A stretch of DNA of 64,000 nucleotides from Tausonia pullulans (Eukaryota; Basidiomycota; Tremellomycetes; Cystofilobasidiales; Mrakiaceae): positions 1,240,001 through 1,304,000 of the forward strand of contig OX637625.1 in NCBI GenBank assembly GCA_951802195.1, in the 5' to 3' direction. The stretch's first letter is position 1; every line of letters begins with the position of its first letter. Below are positions 47,094 through 58,067 of the stretch, one piece after another. Under the pieces are notes generated by a model that saw nothing but the letters and a program-made list of their open reading frames with translations, searched no databases and was not told where the DNA came from. A program made the translations under genes and the position numbers.

Positions 47094-47557
47094 CTCCTTC
47101 CACAACAACAGTCACCCTCCCCGTCTTCTTCCCCCCTTTCCCCGTCCTCCTTCTCTCCCCGTCCCCCCTCTCGCGGGCTCTCACAGGGTCATGCCGTTTT
47201 CTGCTTTCGACTCACACCTTAACCACAAGAAAGCATCGTCTTCAGCCTGGCTCAGCAGCATCCCAGTCCTCCAGCTGGTACTGAGATGAGAGCGGATGCA
47301 TTGTCCATGGACGACCCCCCTCGGTCCGTGACTCCTGCCTGGCTCTAGAGACGCCAGGACGGGACAGGCCTCTGCAGGAGACGCCGATGGGACCACCGCA
47401 GGGACACAAAGTGCAAGGACGACGCGCGGCGGTCAAGACAGGGAAGCTTTGTGTGTTGTGTTGCTCGTGTCCGCGATCGTCTCCTTCCCCGCACAACAGA
47501 GGGTTCCCCTCCCGCAGACGTCGGAACATCTCAAGGATGTGCAAAGCAAAAGTGATA

Positions 47558-47629
47558 TTCCCTTGCCGGGAGTCGAACCCGGGCCTTGACGGTGAGAGCG
47601 TCATATCATAGCCGTTAGACAACAAAGGA
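47558..47629 (-). tRNA. tRNA-Glu(CTC), second copy
   Basis: Seventy-two nt, identical to 29603-29674; flanks differ. A4 run outside as terminator. Confidence 0.95.
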
Positions 47630-48109
47630 GATGGTGATCATAAGACCAGGAGGTGTTGGACAAAGCGCGCCATCATCTCCAACTGACGGCAGTTATCAAT
47701 CGTGTCCTCGCATCCACCATTCGTGCCCTCGCATTGGCCTATGAACAAGATGGAGGGAAGGTCAACACACTGGCCCTGGAGGTGATGGTGGTGGTGGTGA
47801 AGGAGATGATGAGAGTGATGGTAGTCCGTCGTCCAGACGTTCGGCATGTTACTTTGGTCTTTTCTTTGCTCCCTTCCTCCCTTTCGCTGTCCCTCGTTGC
47901 TCAATCTTAAAAATCAACGTTCTTGCTTTCAAAGAACACAATGATTCAGGCAAGGGGGTAAAAGCCGGCTGGTTTGCTTGAGGTAGACGCAGAGGACGGT
48001 ACACAAAACCATCGAGAGTCACGAGAGCACACAAGCACACTATTGAAACAATCGAATTTCGAGACGTCTACTACAAGAAAGGGAAGGAAGAACAACTCAC
48101 ACCAAACAC
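47630..48109. other. Spacer between tRNA-Glu and the MADS gene
   Basis: About 480 bp, no gene recognised. It marks the return to the GC-rich, gene-dense block. Confidence 0.4.
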
Positions 48110-50598
48110 TCAGTACTCGCCGTGCTCTTCGTCATCCTCGTCGTCAACTCTCCGCCGCTTCCCGCCCTCGTCGCCCCCCTCGTCGCCATCGAAGCTTCCG
48201 CTCCGCTTAACACCTGTCCCACCTCCTCCAGGTCCATCCTCGTCGTTGTTGTCCTCAAGCTCGTCCAGCTCGTCCACCTCTTCTCCTCCGGCTTCATCGT
48301 GACCTCCTGGGCCGTCCTGGACGTCGCCATCGTTGTCGTCGTTCCCTCCAGGGCCCAGCGTAGTGGCCGGCCCCTGCCCGCCGCCCCCGATTTGAGGGCC
48401 GCTGCCGGGTCCACTTCCTCCGTTCCACCCTCCCCCTCCTCCTCCACCATCATTGGACCCCCTAGCACTGCTCGTCACAGGCCACTGAAACCCGCCCCCA
48501 CCGCCACCAGTCCCAGAGCTCACCCCCTGCCCTCCGCCACCACCAAGACCCATCAGCATCGGATGGTTGTATAGCGGATGCTGCTGCTGATGAGCTTGCG
48601 CCTGTAGCTGCTGCTGGAGGAACTGCCCGGCGTCCCCACCGAAGAGCCCTCCTCCAAGGCCGCCACCCAGAGCGCCTAGAGCGCCGGCGTTCCCGAAGAG
48701 GAAAGAGAGTGCCGATGGCGAGCCGAGAGGGTCATACCCTCCGATACCTCCCCCAGGTCCACCGAGGCCAGCGAGACCGAGGCCAAGATGCTGCTGCTGA
48801 GAAGTCGAGCCGCTGCTGTTGCCGATGGGGTTGGTTTGGTGACCAATAGCACCATAGAGGGATTGCGGGGAGGCCTGGAAGGACAGGGGAGGTGGCTGTT
48901 GTTGTTGCTGTTGCGTGGACGACTGGTTCCGGTAGAGAGGGTTCATGAAGCCGCCGACGTTCTGGAGGGAGCCAATTGTCAGCTCTGAACTGGGCCTCGC
49001 GGTAGAACGTAAATACAGTCAGAACGCACAGCTGCCCCAAGATCCAACCTCAAGTCCGGCGCACCGAACCCTCCACTACTGCCACCAGACCCATTTGTCC
49101 CGCCCGGAGCGAGGTACCCTTGGCCTCCCCCGCCACCACCGTACGGCCCATTGTTGTTGAACTGCTGTTGGGGCTGAGGCTGGCCGTACCCGTTGCCCAT
49201 GGGCTGGAGGTGCGAGATGGGCGGTTGAGGCTGGTACTGCTGCTGCTGGTTGTACATCGACTGCTGCTGCTGCTGCTGTTGCTGTTGCTGCTGTTGCTGC
49301 TGCTGTTGAAAGTGCTGCTGCTGCTGCTGCGGCTGGTGGCCCCGCCGACCGCCGTGCTGTTGCGAAGACGAGGAGGTGGAGGAGGGAGGTTGCGAGGTCG
49401 TGATGATCTGAGGGACGACACTGCCTCCGGGGCCGCGACGAGAGGGGGAGACCTTGTCCGCGCCAGTAGCCTGGGTCGTCGAGGAGGAGACGGAGGGCTG
49501 GCGCTAAGGACGAGTCAAGTCAGCGACAAGTTCAGGGATTAGGAGAGAGAGCATGCGAGAGCGATCAGCCACTCACACCTTTCGCCACAGGCGTCGTCTT
49601 CTTCGCTTCCTTCACACTGCCACTATTCGCCGCTGTCGCCGGTACCGACGTAGTTCCTGCCTTCTTCGCAGCCGTCGTTGTAGCTGTCGCACCCCGCTTC
49701 GTCGTCGCCACTCCAACGGACGCCTCGTCGTCGTCCCCGTCACCCGGAAGAGCATCCGAATCGCCGTCTGCCGTCTGCTGCGAATCGGCTGCCGCAGCGA
49801 TGGCGAACTCTTGTGGATCTTTGTGGTCGATCGTGCCTTGGTACTGAAGAGGGAAAAGAGGGCGTCAAGACGATGACGATGAGTATAGGTGGATGAGGGG
49901 ACGGACCTCAGTGTACCGAACGAGAATATCGTCGATGTTGGATGAGGAGAACTCGAAGCATCTGTCGTTGTGGCCGAAGACGATGACGGCGACCTGAGGG
50001 ATCGGGGAAGTCATTCAGCGAGAAGTTCATCGATTCCTTCCTCCTGGGATCGGGACGAGCGAGAATGAGAACTCACATCGGCAGAACAAAGAACGCTTAA
50101 CTCCCAGGCCTTTGTTTTGCGAAAACAGACAAGATCGTCAGCTCCTACTTGTGTGCAAGGGACAAAGAGCGCGAGAAGTTGCGTCCGCGTTGGCCGGGGT
50201 GAAACGCGTGTGGTTCCGTCGGCTTGCGCGGCCGGCCGGCCAGGCTGATGTGTGTGGAGTTCGCGGTCGCGGTGGACGGAGGAGGAAAGGGAAGGAGACG
50301 ATAGTGATGAGACAGACGGGCGCCTCTCACCTTCTTCATGAGACCGGCTGGCAGGATGAATCCGAGGGAGAGAGTGGGAAACAAGCGAGAAATAGAGGTA
50401 AGCAAAGGGGAAGGGCAAGCCAGATGAAGGATACAGGTCATCTCTCGTTCGCTCTCAGCCCAGCACGGGTCAAGGCCGACGGAGCGTCAGCGAGGGGAAG
50501 GGGAGGGACGATGACGACGCACCCTTGCGCTTGAGGAACGTCACAGAGCGGTTCCGGTCGTCAACGAGACGCTTGATCTCGATCTTCTTGCGGCCCAT
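48110..50598 (-). CDS. MADS-box transcription factor, Rlm1/MEF2 type
   Basis: DNA-binding regulator, in fungi usually downstream of the cell-wall-integrity kinase. Exon 1 gives MGRKKIEIKRLVDDRNRSVTF. A 17-nt exon (50334-50350) gives AGLMKK. Then come AWELSVLCSAD and VAVIVFGHNDRCFEFSSSNIDDILVRYTE, completing a full MEF2-type MADS box (MGRKKIEI, not the SRF-type start). The rest is low-complexity: a Thr/Ala linker, a long polyglutamine tract, Gly-rich and Gln-rich activation-like segments, and an acidic C-terminus with basic GGKRRRVDDEDDEE, a likely nuclear signal. The stop is at 48110-48112. The 17-nt exon is essential; without it the MADS helix is broken. Confidence 0.93.
49256..49335 (-). 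repeat. CAG/CAA trinucleotide repeat encoding polyglutamine
   Basis: A near-continuous run of CAG and CAA codons in the MADS-factor coding strand gives about 20 glutamines, a likely length-variable site. Confidence 0.85.
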
Positions 50599-51174
50599 GG
50601 TAGCGAGAGATAGAAGAGAAGGAGGGAGGTTGAGGACGGGGTGGTCGAGAGCAGGAGACCAGCGGCGGCGGGCGAGTCCGAGGGAGAAGAAAGGAGACGA
50701 CGACGACCGAGGAAGGAAGAGACCGCTGAGAGAGAATGACAAGCGGCGTCGGTATTGATGAGTCTGTTCTTTCGCGCTGCTTTCCACGAGCGAGCAGGGC
50801 TAGGTCGGGAGGGGGAACAAGGACGGGAGTGGTGAGAAGATAGCTCTCTGAGACGAAAAGGGAGAGGATGGGCGAGAGAAGGAAGGGAGAGAGGCTAAGA
50901 AAAGCCGCCCCCGCCGGCTGCTGGCCGTTCGTTTTCGTCTCGCAGTCGCGAAGACCAAACTCGGCCCGCGAATAATAGCTCACACCCACTTCGGCCCGCC
51001 AACGAGAGGACGCCTCATGCACCTCAGTCCGGTGACGACCGAGGGCCAATGCTGGCTGATTCCGCTTTCATTCAAGTCAAACAAAGTAGGGAAGCAACGT
51101 TCATCGGTCGTCTAGAGCGTAAAAGACAAAACAAGGGAAATTGAGTTTAGAGTACGAGGACAAGCGCTATTCGC
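50599..51174. promoter_or_regulatory. Upstream region of the MADS gene
   Basis: 576 bp between the MADS start and the SYLF gene stop, with CT-rich sequence on the minus strand near the start. No other gene seen. Confidence 0.4.
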
Positions 51175-53313
51175 TCATACCGCCACCGTCTCCATCCGCT
51201 CGTGCAGCTCCTCCTTTTCGTTACCCGCGCTCGTGCCGGCTGGGGGCGCTGCCTCTTCAGCACTATACGACGGAAGAGCCTCGTCGTGGTTGACGTGCGC
51301 CTCGTCGTTCGACACACCGGCAACTCGGGCGGACGCAGCAGCAGAAGCAGGAGGAGCAGCATCGGCGGCGGCAGCAGCAGCGGTAGTCGGCGGAGGAGGC
51401 GCCTCGAACGGCGAGACATCCTCGTACACTGACCCGGGCGATTGGTCAAAGTCCAAGGGAGTGACAGCAGGGGCAGCGACGGCAGAGACAGCGGCGGCGA
51501 CGGGGACAGCGATAGCAGCTACGGGAGGGGCCGCCTGCTCTTGAGGCGGTGATGGCGAAGACGAGGAAGAGGCGGCGGAAGTGGGCGTTGACGAAGGGGG
51601 GGGAGGGGGGATGGCCCTCCGAGCCGGGAGGAGAGGAGGAGCCGGTCGTGACGGGTGCTGAGGGGGTGGCGGGAGGCGGTTCATCGACGAGGACGAAGAA
51701 GATGAAGACGACTTCGGCACGGGCGGGACAGTACGGTGGTGTTTGGGAGGAGGAGGCAACGGCGCACGGAGTTCCCTTTCCGTCTCCTCCCCGAGTCCCA
51801 GCCCTGCTTCCGAGCCCTGAAGGCTCCTTGCGAACGGTGAGCTACTCCTCGAGACCTCCCTCGAAGCACGGCGGGCTTCCTCGAGGCTCTCTCGCCGCTC
51901 CTCCTCGAGGCTCATGGTCGGCGTCGGTGGCAGCTTGAGCACTTCGCCGTCCGCGAGGACAAGCGAGTCCGGAACCTCGGGCACAACCATATCGAGAGAG
52001 CCCTCTCCCTTGAGCTGCTGGGCGACACCGGATTCGGCGTCCCGGAGTGCAGTGTGCAGGCTCGCTGCCTCGTGAGGGACGCGGACCTTGCCGGAGAGCT
52101 GCCGATGGGAAGGCCGTCAGCCCGTCAGGAGAGCCACACAAGTCAAAAGAGCGAGCCAGTGTACTTACGATATCGCCGGCCTTGACTCCGGGCCAGTGGT
52201 ACATCTGCAAGTCGTCGCTCGAAAGGTCAGCGGCGCCGGCGTGTACAGGGAGAAAGGAAAGACCCACCTTTGCGTTCTCATCGAACCGATCTACGAAGAT
52301 TTGTCCTACCAGCTGTATACCGGCGTAGAGTCCTCGGGTCCGAACGTAGCTCAGAACAGGTGCCTTTTCAAGGCCCATCTCGGCTGCGGCTCCAGCTCCG
52401 AACGGCCCCGCAGCCACCCCGATGTCGGTTCCGAGCGTCGCTTTGTGCGTCGCGAAGGACGCGAGGGCAGCAGGTGTCCGAATTACTAGCACAGCATCGT
52501 AGATATCAATCCCGAGCATGAGACCCGCCGAGAGGTTATTGGGACTCATGGCGCTTGGCGCGGACCACGAGCCGTCCTCCAGTCGGGCGACGACGATACC
52601 TGCTCCTCCTGAGCCGCCGAAGGGGGCGATACCCGAGCGCATCGAGGTGAAGATTGCGAGGCCGCCTGGAAGGATGGGAATGAACTTAGTCGAGACAGAC
52701 AATTACAGGCCTGGAGGACAACGTACATGCACTGCGGATGACACTCGGCGGGATCTTCCGCAAGACCTTCTTCCTTGACTTATCCTTGCCCTCGATGGTT
52801 GTCTCGAGGCCGTCAACAGTGAAGGCACGAAGGATACGGGCGGCCTTGTCCATCTCCTGAAGGGAGGGAGAGGGAGAGAGGGAGGCGACCGGTGATACGC
52901 GTCAGTCCGAAGTAACAAGAGGCACGCTCGATCTAGGGCCCACGACAAAGGACGTACTTGCGGGAAGTCGCCGGTAACAGGATAGAATCGCTCATTTCCC
53001 TATGGGGAAGCAGTGTACCAATCGAGCCGCAGCCGAGACAAAGGACGTCAGCATGCCCAGCCCGACGGACGGACATTCAGGCTCAACGTAGCGGGGAGCA
53101 ACCAAGACAGCGCTTTCAGTGCCCTGCCGTTCCCCTGCTCTCCCCGCTAGCCTGTGCCCGTAACACTAGCGATAGACTCACCAGCTTCTCCGAAACATTG
53201 TTGAGCCTAAGGCCAGCCCAGTCGGACCACTTCGTGCTCTTCTCGACGGCCGTCTTGCCGAATGCGTTGCGCTTCTCCTTCCAGGTCGGCTTCTTATCTT
53301 CGGCGCTTGTCAT
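51175..53313 (-). CDS. SYLF-domain protein, Ysc84/SH3YL1-like
   Basis: Binds actin and phosphoinositides at endocytic sites by family. The N-terminus is TWKEKRNAFGKTAVEKSTKWSDWAG. The SYLF domain follows: MDKAARILRAFT, then KVFRKIPPSVIRSAGLAIFTSMRSGIAPFGGSGGAGIVVARLEDGSWSAPSAM, GLMLGIDIYDAVLVIRT, GTDIGVAAGPFGAGAAAE, PVLSYVRTRGLYAGIQLVGQI. The C-terminal half is Pro/Ser/Ala-rich with many PPPP tracts. Yeast Ysc84 has a terminal SH3 domain; none is visible here, so interaction may run through the proline tracts. Five or more exons. The frame stays open to an ATG at 53439, which would add 42 residues; I chose 53313 because the upstream part looks like a CT-rich leader. Confidence 0.88.
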
Positions 53314-53794
53314 GCGGAGGGGGGCGAAAGACGTGTAAGGCAAGAGCGAAGTGTTTTTCGTGATATGGCGTGCAGCGAGCTGCTGCTGGAGTGGTGTAAG
53401 TGGTTGGGGTTGGAGGGAAGGAAAGTTGATGACAGACATAGCAGAAGGAGGCCGAGGGGGCCCGGCCGGGCGAGACGGCGGCCGCCGCCGTTTGGCCGAA
53501 GGGATGACGAAATGCATTCCCACCCTCGACTGGCCGCTGTGGCCTGTTGTCGACACTCTCATCGCAACGCCATCTAACTCATCTGCAGGCTGAGGAGCGA
53601 GGAGGACTAACTATTACGACTAGCCAGCGGACAGTCAACATAGGAGCGGCACATGTCTGCGCGGCTGCAATGCGGCGCTGGATGTTTTTATCGCCATCTT
53701 GGCGCCTCGAGCTAGGGTAGAGACAAGAGCAGGGATTTATTGCAAAGGCACAACGCATGTGATCCTACATAAAAGGAAGGGATCATCCTCCTCC

Positions 53795-56700
53795 TCAAGC
53801 GCCCCTCGCGCTTTCGCAGCTAACGCATTTGACAGCCCCAGCCGGGTTCGGCACCATGCACACTCCGCACGTCCAACCTCCAGGTGCCTGTTGCTTGGGC
53901 GCGAGCCCAGCAGCTCCCCAGTTGAACGCCTGCACGGGAGCGTTGGTGGGGGCAGCTGCAGGTGCGAGAGAAGCGACAGTTTTGCCATGCGGCACAGGCT
54001 CCTCACATGACACGCACTGCGTCACGTCGGCTTTGTTGCTGACCATGCACGTTGGGCACTCCCAACCACTCGTCGCCTGCTTCGGCGCCAAGCCGGCGGC
54101 TCCCCAGTTGAAGGTCGCCGACGCAGAAGTCGAAGGAGCAGTGGGGGCCTTCTTTTGGGGGGCGGGTTCCTCACACGAGACACACTTGACCGCGCCGTCC
54201 TGGTTTGAGACCATGCAGGTAGGGCACTCCCAGCCTCCCGAGGTAGCTTTCGGCGCGAGACCCGCTGCGTCCCAGTTGAATTTCGCCGGGGCTGAAGGTG
54301 AAGGCACCGAAGCAGGAGGCGAGGCAGCGGCCTTCTTGGGCGCCAGCTCCTCGCATGAGACGCACTTTTCGGCGCCCTCCTTGTTATTGAGCATGCACGT
54401 CGGGCACGACCACCCACCTGAAGCAGCCTTGGGCGCCATGACGCCCGCTGCGCCCCAGTTAAACGCCTGGACGGGGACGGCGTTTGCGGGTTTGGGCTTC
54501 GCGGGAGGGGCGAGCGGCGCCGACGGCAGGGAAGAGGGAGGCGCCTGGAAAGCGTTGCAGCTCTTGTTGGGGTCCGAGAGAAGTTCATCTTTCTCGAACC
54601 GTGGGAGATCCGCCTTTGGAAGAGCCGCGACGTGGCGCATCGCCTTGGAGGCATCCGAGGTCGTCGGGAGATGGGCGACGCAAGCGGAGAAAGTAAAAGC
54701 GAAGACGGGGAGGAGGCCCTTGGGGGTGGCGAGGGCAGCGGCCTTGGGGTCATAAGAAGGGGAGGCCGAGGAGAGAGGTGGGGGGATTGTAGAGGAAGAG
54801 GTAGAGGCAGTGGAGGGAAGAGGGAAGGAGAACGCAGGCTTCTTGGAAGGGGTTGACGAAGCTGAGGCGCTGCCAAAGGAGAAGCCACGAGCGGTAGAAG
54901 CGGGAGCGTCCTTCTTCGGAGTGGAGGAGAATACCGATGACGGCGGCTTGTCTTTCTGAGCGGCGTCTAGCTTGCTGTCGGTGGACTTTTGGAACATGGG
55001 ACTCTGAAGCGAGCCAAAGACGGCCTGGACCTTCTCCGGCGAGGCGCTCATCTCGGCGTCCTCCTTGTCCTTCACAGGGGCGGCCTGAGGTTTGCCAAAA
55101 AGGACGCCTCCCTCGGCATCGTGTGCGAAGAGCACCTTTGGAGGTGCCGCGCTAGCCCAGGAGGGGGAGAACGAGGAGGACGAGGGGTGAGCCGCAGTTG
55201 GCGTCGTCGATTCTGCCGCCTGGGCAGAAACTGGGGCCGGCGTCTTCTTGTTAATGAGGAAGGGGTTTGGCGAGCCATGAGCAGCGTTTCCGTTCAAAGC
55301 CGCTCTCTGCTTAGTCGCAGGAGAGGACGTGCTCCTGGCCAGCTCGTCCCGCTCCTCGCGCTCGAGCAACTCGAGCGTAGTAGGCGCTCTAGATCCCCGA
55401 CCCTTGCCCAGGCTCGAGGGAGACTCGTCCACAGCGGGTTCCGACGGCTGCTTCCGCGAGGGAGTCGCACTCGCAGCGCGGCTCCGACTGGCGGCGGCGG
55501 CGCTACGACGAGGATTCCGTCGGGGAGTCGGGCTTGCGACGCCAGCGGCAGCTTGGTAAGGGTTTTGGATGGGAGTAGGTGGGCCGGCCTTCTGCGAACG
55601 CGGAATGCATGAGTCCAAGTCAGCTCAAGGGAAGTCTCTTCGAATCCGATACTAATCGTGGAACTCGCCTTGACCTCTTCCTCCTCAATGAGACCCAGCA
55701 GGAAGCCAGCAGTCTTCGTGGCTTTCTTGGCTGAGGGGCTCGACTCATCGAATGACGCCCCTCTGGCAGCCGCCTTTCCAGCAGGGCTGGTATCCGGCGA
55801 GGCGAATGAGGTGCTCTGGCGGAGCGGGCTCGGCGCAACAAGCGAAGGGTTCCGGGCGTAGCGGGAAAGACCCGACGAGAGCGAGACTGAGGGCTTAATC
55901 GAGGACTGCGCGGCAGTAGGCTGCTTAGAAGAGGCTGCAGTAGGCGCCGTTGTCGAGGAGCGTGCAGCGAGGGACGAAGGCGCCGCCGGGGGCTGCTGAC
56001 CAGGGGAGGAGAAGGAGAAGGGTTGAGAGGGCGGAACGACGAGAGAACCACCAAAGCTCTGGCCCCACTTGCTGCTGGAGGTCGAGCGGCTGCTGCTCTC
56101 TTCGAGTCCAGAGAGGGCCATCTCAACATCGTTCTCCTCGCCCGCGCCCTCGCCAGCAGTGCTCTCAACGCGTCGCTTCTTCGGGCTGTCGACAACCGTG
56201 GGGGCCTCAGCTGCCTTTTTGAGATCAAGGCTCGAGCCCCATCCGCCGAGCGTACGGCTCCGCGTGAGACCCGTCCTAGGGCTTGACGCGCCTGGGCCCA
56301 GATAGATTGGTCGTCGCTTCGCGTGCGAACGCGGAGTGCCTGACTCTGGCCGGCCGGGGACAGCCAACGAGGAGGAAGGCGTCGAGAGGCTGGAACTTAA
56401 AGTCGACTTCCGGAGGGGGGTACCGTTCGAGATAGATGGAAAAGGGATGGTGGAGGACGACGACGAAGAGAGTGAAGCCCGCTGGACCTGAGCGCGAGAG
56501 GGCGACAGGAAGGACAGCGACGATGACCGGGTGAGAGAGTCCACCGAAGAAGTTGGGCGCGTCGACGACGTTCCGTGTGAGAAGAGCACCGGCTGCTGAG
56601 CCTTGGAGGGTGAGACGCCTGTAAGGCGAGCGAACGAATGACCAGTCAGTGAACATTGCCTTGACGTCGTAGAGCGAGGGAAATACTCACCCGACGCGAC

Positions 56701-57708
56701 AAAGCTCCTGCATTCCTCCTCCTCCTCCTCGGTAAGCTTACCCTCCTCCCTCGCCTCGGCCGCAAGCCGCTCCATGATAATCTGTGCCCTGGTCTTGGAG
56801 GATGCCGCCGGGCTCGCAACGAGTGTGGGCAACGTCTGGCTCCGTGACATTCTGCCAAGGCTGTGGTCACCCCCGCTTGAGACGAGCGACTTAGGTTGCT
56901 CAGGCGCGGCGAAGAGTGAACCCTTGTGCGCATCCCCACCAGTTATGGAGGAGGAGAAGCCAAATGACGGCGACGGGGCGGAGGGCGTCTCTGCTGTCGC
57001 GGCGTACGCGCGAGTGGAAGCGCGGGCAGCCGGAATCTGCGTCGGGAGCCAGGCTGCTGAGGACGGATGAGGGAGATCTGCACCTCGGCTCGAGATGGAA
57101 GGGTCATGCAGGAAGGACGAGGTTGCAGAACGATGCATCTGAGGATAACAGGACGGAGAGGCCTGTCAGACGTGTTCAAAGGAAGCCGGGAGGAGGGGGG
57201 GCCAGAGAGAAAGAGCAGAGGAACGCGGCTTGGGACTCACCTGCTGCTGCTTGCCGCCCTTGCCCTTGGACTCGACAAGCGCCGTATTGGCCTCCATGTC
57301 GTCGTCGTCCTGAGCGTGGTCCATCGTAATCTCATCCTGGCGGTAGTCCTCGCCATCGTCGCTCGAGTCGCAATCGTCCTCGATGGGAGCCGGGGCCGGC
57401 TTGGGCGCCGACCGGAACGGGCTTGAGACGAAGTTGAACAGAGACCGGAGAGAAGACGAATGCGGAACGGCCTGGGAGGAGAAAATGGCTGATAGTCAGC
57501 TCTGGGATTGGAATGGATCGGGCAAGGGCAACTCTGAAGAGGCAGGACGACGACGAAAGGGGGAGGAGTCAAGAGACGGCGACGACGATCGATGACTTAC
57601 GAGCTGGGCCGGCTGCCTCTTGGGCGTCGTCCTCGAGTATGGCGAATTGTTGGATCGGCGCTCTTTGCGGGAGTGCGAGTTCGTCGATCTCCGGGTGGGC
57701 GTGTCCAT
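53795..57708 (-). CDS. Nucleoporin of the Nup1/Nup60/Nup153 type with four RanBP2 zinc fingers
   Basis: Nuclear-basket component, inferred. The first exon reads MDTPTRRSTNSHSRKERR..., then SLFNFVSSPFRSAPKP, an amphipathic segment like those of Nup1/Nup60. Long Ser/Pro/Thr-rich stretches follow, with sparse FG dipeptides (FGF, FGS, VFG). The C-terminus holds four RanBP2-type zinc fingers with C-x2-C-x10-C-x2-C spacing: GGWSCPTCMLNNKEGAEKCVSC, GGWECPTCMVSNQDGAVKCVSC, SGWECPTCMVSNKADVTQCVSC and GGWTCGVCMVPNPAGAVKCVSC. They are separated by repeats containing FNWGAAGLAPK. Zinc fingers of this kind are known in animal Nup153 and Nup358 but not in yeast Nup1/Nup60. A large ORF covers 53795-55590, joined across a short intron near 55600-55670. 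The stop is at 53795-53797. Confidence 0.8.
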
Positions 57709-58067
57709 CTTGATGCAAGGCCTGATGAGGGCGCTGTCTTGGTTGGGAGGTCGAGAGCGAGAGGTTGAGGACTCGCTCGGAGGCTTACGCGCTCGTGCAA
57801 GGGCGTGGGCCGTCCTCACCAAGGCAACGACCATCCTCTCTTTGATCCTTTCGCCAGGACCCAAGATGCATAAACCATAAAGACTCAATAATGCAGACAA
57901 AAGCGTCTCCCGCTCAAGCAAAGATGCCAACACCTTTTCGTCCCGTTCACTCCCAGGCTCTGCCATCACCCCCTGGTTCTTCTTCATCTACGTTGCACTC
58001 CCCCACCCCCTCGCTCTCTACGGCGCTTTCGCTTTTCAGTACTGATGAGGCGGTACGAGAATTGAAA
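57709..58067. other. Intergenic region between nucleoporin start and ERG24 stop
   Basis: About 360 bp. A minus-strand frame extends upstream of the nucleoporin start (to 57987), but its residues do not suggest coding. Probably the nucleoporin promoter. Confidence 0.4.

Noticed and set aside
51202-51544. Plus-strand Ala/Arg-rich frames
   Set aside because: Antisense to the Ala/Pro-rich tail of the SYLF gene.
53829-54755. Long plus-strand open frame (308 codons)
   Set aside because: It is exactly antisense to the zinc-finger region of the nucleoporin gene, whose motifs are clear; repeats explain the open frame.
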